From an uncultured Collinsella sp. (lineage in GTDB: Bacteria > Actinomycetota > Coriobacteriia > Coriobacteriales > Coriobacteriaceae), in NCBI GenBank assembly GCA_900542965.1, contig UQPY01000041.1, positions 1-16,683 on the forward strand: a stretch of 16,683 bases of DNA, in the 5' to 3' direction. The notes beneath the pieces were generated by a model. It made no database searches. It saw nothing but the letters and a program-made list of their open reading frames with translations, and was not told where the DNA came from. Shown piece after piece: positions 14,041 to 16,683 of the stretch; the stretch's first letter is position 1; each line of letters begins with the position of its first letter. The translations under genes were made by a program, and so were the position numbers.

Positions 14041-14955
14041 ATGGCCGACAATCGCAAGCGTGCGCCTCGTGGCGGCAAGCAGGCTGCTTCTGGCTCGCGT
14101 CCGATTCGCCGCAATGACCGCGCTGCCGCTCCCAAGGGCCAGCGCGATCGCACCCAGGCCGCACGTCCGCAGCGCGATCGCAACCGCGACGCTGTCCAGG
14201 CTCCCAAGGGCGAGTTTATCGAAGGTCGTCGTGCAGCCGCCGAGGCGCTGCGCACTGGTTTTCCCATCAAGTGCGCGCTCATTGCCGAGGGCGGGGAGCG
14301 CGATGCCGCCTTGTCGCGCCTGGTCGACGACCTCAACGCCGTGGGTGTCCGCATTAAGTATGTGCCGCGCGCGCAGCTCGACGCACTGTCGAGCCACGGC
14401 GCTCACCAGGGCATCGCGCTCGAGGTTGGCAACTTCCCCTATGCCGATGTCGCCGATATTCTCGACCGCGCAGGCGAGGGCCCGGCACTTGTCGTGGTGC
14501 TCGACCACGTGACTGACGACGGCAACTTTGGCGCCATCGTGCGCTCCGCCGAGGTTGTGGGCGCGGCGGGCGTCGTCATTGCCAATAAGCGTGCCGCCGG
14601 CGTGACCGTGGGCAGCTATAAGACCTCAGCCGGTGCCGTCATGCATCTGCCTATCGCGCAGGTTCCCAATATCGCCCGTGCGCTCGACGATTTTAAGGCC
14701 GCTGGTTTTTGGGTGGGCGGTGCTTCCGAGCACGCCGAAGGCAGTTGCTGGGATGCTCCTTTCGAGGGCCGCGTGGCGCTCGTCATGGGCTCCGAGGGCG
14801 ACGGCATCTCGCGTCTGGTGCTCGAGAAATGCGACTTTTTGACCAAGCTTCCCCAGCGCGGTATGACCGAGAGCCTCAATGTTGCCCAGGCGACCACGGC
14901 GCTGTGCTTTGAGTGGCTGCGCCGCAACGCCGGCGAGCTGATGGGGGAGGAGTAG
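14041..14955 (+). CDS. rlmB: 23S rRNA (guanosine-2'-O-)-methyltransferase RlmB (TrmH/SpoU family)
   Basis: A 304-residue SAM-dependent methyltransferase that should methylate G2251 (E. coli numbering) in the 23S rRNA peptidyl-transferase loop. A basic disordered tail (1-56, rich in Arg, Lys and Gln) precedes the substrate-binding domain (about 57-140, EGRRAAAEALRTG). The SPOUT knot carries all three motifs: DHVTDDGNFGAIVRSAE (155-171), VMGSEGDGISRLV (248-260) and LPQRGMTESLNVAQATTAL (270-288). The ATG at 14041 has AGGAGG (14028-14033) 7 nt upstream, so the seven in-frame codons before it were left out. Other TrmH-family targets are possible, but its place between cysS and yacP supports RlmB. 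Confidence 0.92.
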   Translation: MADNRKRAPRGGKQAASGSRPIRRNDRAAAPKGQRDRTQAARPQRDRNRDAVQAPKGEFIEGRRAAAEALRTGFPIKCALIAEGGERDAALSRLVDDLNAVGVRIKYVPRAQLDALSSHGAHQGIALEVGNFPYADVADILDRAGEGPALVVVLDHVTDDGNFGAIVRSAEVVGAAGVVIANKRAAGVTVGSYKTSAGAVMHLPIAQVPNIARALDDFKAAGFWVGGASEHAEGSCWDAPFEGRVALVMGSEGDGISRLVLEKCDFLTKLPQRGMTESLNVAQATTALCFEWLRRNAGELMGEE

Positions 14956-14958
14956 CGC

Positions 14959-15636
14959 ATGTCCAAAAAGAACCGTGCCAAGTCCAAGGCCAAGCGCTTT
15001 GGCGAGGGCTCGGCCAAGCCGATTGTTTCGGCCGCGACCTATGGCGTGGGCGGCAATGCGTTTGCGCAGGCTATCGCCGACCCAGTCTCGACGGTGCACT
15101 CCAACAAGCCCGAGCTGCTGGTGGTCGACGGTTACAACGTGATCCACTGCACGCCGCGCTACGAAAAGCTCGTGTACGACCATTCCGACGATCCGTATTC
15201 CAGCGACGTTCACGATATGGCGCGCACGGCGCTCATTAATGACGTAGCTGCGTTTGCCCAGGGCCGCTACGAGGCCGTGATCGTATTTGACGGCGCGGGC
15301 AATATCTCCAGCGAGCGCCCCAACCTACCGGCCCGCGGTGTGCGCATTGAGTTTTCGCCGACGGGTGTTTCGGCCGATACCGTGGTGCAGAAGCTCTGCA
15401 TCGAGGCGCGCGAGGAAGGCCGCGCGTGTTCTGTAGTGTCGAGCGACGGCACGATCCAGGCCGTCGTCATGGGCAAGGGCGTTACGCGCATCTCGAGCCG
15501 TATGCTGGTGGACGAGATCAAACAGATCGACAACGACGTGCACGAGGCCGAGGAAGCTCCACAAATCAAGATGACTCTGGGCAGTCGCCTGAGCCCCGAT
15601 GCCCTGGCCAAGCTCAAGGCCCTGCGCGGGAGGTAG
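14959..15636 (+). CDS. YacP/Rae1-like NYN domain endoribonuclease
   Basis: A 225-residue protein whose NYN (PIN-like) nuclease domain spans about 51-185. The acidic residues are in place: LLVVDGYNVIH (D57), VIVFDGAGN (D111), GVSADTVVQ (D140) and VVSSDGTIQ (D163). Bacillus Rae1 (YacP) enters the ribosomal A site and cuts some mRNAs during translation; that role is inferred here. A Lys-rich N-terminal tail (1-20) and a C-terminal segment (IKMTLGSRLSPDALAKLKALRGR, from about 203) flank the domain. The ATG at 14959 is 3 nt after the rlmB stop, and the GGGGGAGGAG at the end of rlmB serves as ribosome site. The pair is probably co-transcribed. Confidence 0.88.
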   Translation: MSKKNRAKSKAKRFGEGSAKPIVSAATYGVGGNAFAQAIADPVSTVHSNKPELLVVDGYNVIHCTPRYEKLVYDHSDDPYSSDVHDMARTALINDVAAFAQGRYEAVIVFDGAGNISSERPNLPARGVRIEFSPTGVSADTVVQKLCIEAREEGRACSVVSSDGTIQAVVMGKGVTRISSRMLVDEIKQIDNDVHEAEEAPQIKMTLGSRLSPDALAKLKALRGR

Positions 15637-15676
15637 GTAAACCTTCTATGGGGAGTTGCTTTCTCGATTGACCAGC

Positions 15677-15706
15677 CAACTGGTTTGTAATCAGTGGGTT
15701 GCAGGT
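15677..15706 (+). pseudogene. tRNA-Thr fragment
   Basis: These 30 nt equal bases 15885-15914 of the intact tRNA-Thr gene with one difference (G at 15683 instead of A). They cover the anticodon arm, the variable loop and the 5' side of the T arm. The acceptor stem, D arm and 3' end are missing, so it cannot make a tRNA. It is a decayed duplicate or an old recombination scar 208 bp upstream of the real gene. Confidence 0.75.
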
Positions 15707-15711
15707 CGGTC

Positions 15712-15777
15712 TCGCCAAAACGAATAGTTTTTTGTTTTGGCGAACAGATAAAACTATTCGTTCTGGCGAATAGTTTT
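15712..15777. repeat. Nested inverted repeats able to form alternative hairpins
   Basis: Three stems use the same bases. H1 is TCGCCAAAAC (15712-15721) with GTTTTGGCGA (15734-15743), 10 bp. H2 joins 15712-15731 to 15750-15769, 20 positions with one mismatch. H3 is AAAACTATTCG (15750-15760) with CGAATAGTTTT (15767-15777), 11 bp with a 6-nt loop. H2 excludes both H1 and H3. The stretch lies between the tRNA fragment and the tRNA promoter, with no gene in it. H3 could act as a weak terminator for the yacP transcript. Confidence 0.65.
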
Positions 15778-15802
15778 GAGATGTGGTCGGTCGAAGGGTC
15801 TG

Positions 15803-15831
15803 TTGCGCCCCGTCCGTAATTCCTTTATTCT
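15803..15831 (+). promoter_or_regulatory. Probable tRNA-Thr promoter
   Basis: TTGCGC (15803-15808) and TATTCT (15826-15831) have a 17-bp spacer and match 3 of 6 and 4 of 6 consensus bases. The -10 element ends 30 nt before the tRNA 5' end, a suitable distance for a short processed leader. Confidence 0.5.
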
Positions 15832-15861
15832 TAACTGGCTTCGCGCGAAAGCGCCAAGTGT

Positions 15862-15936
15862 GCCAGTGTGGCGCAACGGTAGCGCAACTGATTTGTAATC
15901 AGTGGGTTGCAGGTTCGATTCCTGTCACTGGCTCCA
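15862..15936 (+). tRNA. tRNA-Thr (anticodon TGT)
   Basis: A 75-nt cloverleaf. The acceptor stem is GCCAGTG (15862-15868) with CACTGGC (15926-15932), discriminator T and an encoded CCA. The D arm is GCGC...GCGC (15871-15885) and the anticodon stem is ACTGA/TCAGT (15887-15903) with loop TTTGTAA, which places TGT at 15894-15896. The T arm contains GGTTCGATTCC. It reads threonine ACA codons. A strong terminator follows. Confidence 0.96.
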
Positions 15937-15945
15937 TGAAAGTTT

Positions 15946-15986
15946 CGGGCTCTGTCTCTATATGGGACAGGGCCCGTTTCTTTTTT
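15946..15986 (+). terminator. tRNA-Thr terminator
   Basis: CGGGCTCTGTC (15946-15956) pairs with GACAGGGCCCG (15966-15976), 11 positions with one wobble and a 9-nt loop, followed by TTTCTTTTTT. It starts 10 nt after the tRNA CCA end and is a very clear intrinsic terminator. Confidence 0.92.
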
Positions 15987-16028
15987 GTCGATAAGTCAGC
16001 GGGTTTGGCGCCAACCATGCTTCAGGTT

Positions 16029-16087
16029 TGTCTCGATCTGTAACACGGGCGGGCTGAAAACCCTCCTTATAGTTACAGATCGAGACA
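16029..16087. repeat. Hairpin repeat unit 1 of 3
   Basis: TGTCTCGATCTGTAAC (16029-16044) and GTTACAGATCGAGACA (16072-16087) form a perfect 16-bp stem. The centre contains a further small hairpin, GGG-CTGAAAA-CCC. It is the first of three similar units with a period of 80-81 bp. Confidence 0.8.
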
Positions 16088-16109
16088 ATGCCAAGGGATG
16101 GTCGATAAC

Positions 16110-16166
16110 ATCTCGATCTATAACACGAAGAGGCTGAAAGCCGTTCTTGCTGTTATAGATTTAGAT
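16110..16166. repeat. Hairpin repeat unit 2 of 3
   Basis: ATCTCGATCTATAACA (16110-16125) and TGTTATAGATTTAGAT (16151-16166) pair at 14 of 16 positions. Compared with units 1 and 3, a G on the left arm is A here and the partner C on the right arm is T, so the base pair is kept. The centre has GGC-TGAAA-GCC, related to the centre of unit 1. Confidence 0.8.
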
Positions 16167-16190
16167 AAACAGACAAGCCGCCAGGGAAAC

Positions 16191-16248
16191 ATCTCGATCT
16201 GTAACAGATAGAGGAGGAATAACCCTCTTACTGTTACAGATCGAGACA
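16191..16248. repeat. Hairpin repeat unit 3 of 3
   Basis: TCTCGATCTGTAACA (16192-16206) and TGTTACAGATCGAGA (16232-16246) form a perfect 15-bp stem. The centre differs from units 1 and 2 but again has its own small stem, AGAGG (16210-16214) with CCTCT (16224-16228). No T-tract follows. Confidence 0.8.
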
Positions 16249-16277
16249 GAAGCCAGGGCGAGGTTGGTCATCGTCAT

Positions 16278-16422
16278 CGAGCGAGGATTTTCGGACACAC
16301 GAGAGTGGAAAATCTCCCGCCTGGAGAATGAGCGTGGATAATCTGCCACTTTGGCCTTGGGGCCATGCCAAAAGTGGGAGATTATCCACGCTCGATTTCA
16401 AACGGGAGAAAATCCACGCTCG
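16278..16422. repeat. Second palindromic cluster, motif GAGCGTGGATWWTCTCCC
   Basis: The core hairpin joins 16330-16355 (starting GAGCGTGGATAATCT) to 16367-16393 (ending AGATTATCCACGCTC). It has 26 paired positions with one mismatch and one bulge, and an 11-nt loop. Diverged copies of the same motif flank it: GAGCGAGGATTTTC near 16279, GTGGAAAATCTCCCGC near 16306, and GGGAGAAAATCCACGCTCG (16404-16422, opposite orientation). No gene is seen here. Confidence 0.65.
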
Positions 16423-16601
16423 AATTTGCCGCGGAAGCCCGATCTCGACCTATATATAGGTGCAAATAGGCTGTTATCGAAGTTCGATCCTGAAGGTGTA
16501 CTCCACTATGCCAAAGTGTTCCCTTGGGAAATGTCACCGCTACATGCAAATCCACCATCCTTCATATCCAAACTCAACAAAACCGACGCTCCTATAAGTT
16601 G
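16423..16601. other. Lower-GC stretch without a recognised gene
   Basis: This stretch is clearly less GC-rich than the genes to its left. It contains a 14-bp perfect palindrome, ACCTATATATAGGT (16448-16461), and a small inverted repeat ATCGAA-G-TTCGAT (16476-16488). The open frame that crosses it on the plus strand runs through the repeat cluster, has no convincing start and resembles nothing I know, so I do not call a gene. Confidence 0.5.
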
Positions 16602-16683
16602 TCAAGAGGCAGTTTGCGGGAGCGCTCTCTCCAATTCGCACAGGAGCTCGTAATACCTCCTCTCCAGTTTCGTCGACCGCCGT
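16602..16683 (-). CDS. Possible 3' end of a minus-strand gene cut by the contig end
   Basis: Reading the minus strand from the window edge, one frame is open for 26 codons and ends with TGA at 16604-16602, giving RRSTKLERRYYELLCELERA followed by LPQTAS. The pattern of charged and hydrophobic residues would suit a helical C-terminus. Another minus-strand frame is also open over this short distance, so the call is tentative and no family can be named. Confidence 0.25.
   Translation of the reverse strand, partial: RRSTKLERRYYELLCELERALPQTAS

Noticed and set aside
15783..16043. An 86-codon open frame across the tRNA gene
   Set aside because: It runs through the tRNA-Thr gene and its terminator, and has no protein-like features.
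16029..16248. CRISPR array
   Set aside because: The units are long palindromes with variable centres, only three are present, the spacers are 22-24 nt and no cas gene is nearby. The symmetry is that of hairpin elements.
16351..16653. A 100-codon plus-strand open frame
   Set aside because: It starts inside the central hairpin of the palindrome cluster, has no ribosome site and matches no family I recognise.

Overview
The window looks like a chromosomal segment of a high-GC gut actinobacterium of the class Coriobacteriia, most likely Collinsella or a close relative. This rests on protein flavour, base composition and gene set and was not tested by a database search. The first 43 bases are not genomic: they match an Illumina Nextera adapter, so this end is a contig edge.

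Layout. (1) 177-2655: a threonine/serine exporter-family membrane protein and a DUF2798 membrane protein, separated by two palindromic repeats and a hairpin terminator. (2) 2843-5485: the Hsp100 unfoldase ClpC with its own terminator. (3) 5699-7156: an M20 aminoacyl-histidine dipeptidase (PepD) with a strong terminator. (4) 7284-9059, minus strand: a HipBA toxin-antitoxin pair. Its promoter region carries three ATGCA-N6-TGCAT boxes exactly 27 bp apart, the outermost built into the terminator of the next gene. (5) 9180-9950, minus strand: the manganese exporter MntP behind a yybP-ykoY-type manganese riboswitch with its own terminator. (6) 10105-13854: a compact run disA-ispD-ispF-cysS with overlapping or nearly touching genes. 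(7) 14041-15636: rlmB and a YacP/Rae1-like NYN nuclease, preceded by a long imperfect palindrome and a terminator. (8) 15637-16683: a gene-poor, palindrome-rich stretch around a tRNA-Thr(UGU) gene. It holds a 30-nt tRNA fragment, a set of mutually exclusive hairpins, a three-unit tandem array of about 58-nt hairpins with an 80-81 bp period, a second palindrome cluster, and perhaps the 3' end of a minus-strand gene at the contig end.

How it fits together. The order clpC ... disA-ispD-ispF-cysS-rlmB-yacP recalls the conserved Bacillus block clpC-radA-disA-yacL-ispD-ispF-gltX-cysE-cysS-mrnC-rlmB-yacP, with several members missing. Here pepD, hipBA and mntP lie between clpC and disA, the place radA takes in Bacillus. 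The housekeeping genes cover c-di-AMP synthesis, two steps of the MEP isoprenoid pathway, cysteinyl-tRNA synthesis, 23S rRNA methylation and probable mRNA cleavage. The accessory material (hipBA and the palindromic repeats) sits between and after them. The most unusual features are the repeat cluster after the tRNA gene and the regularly spaced operators and terminator of hipBA.
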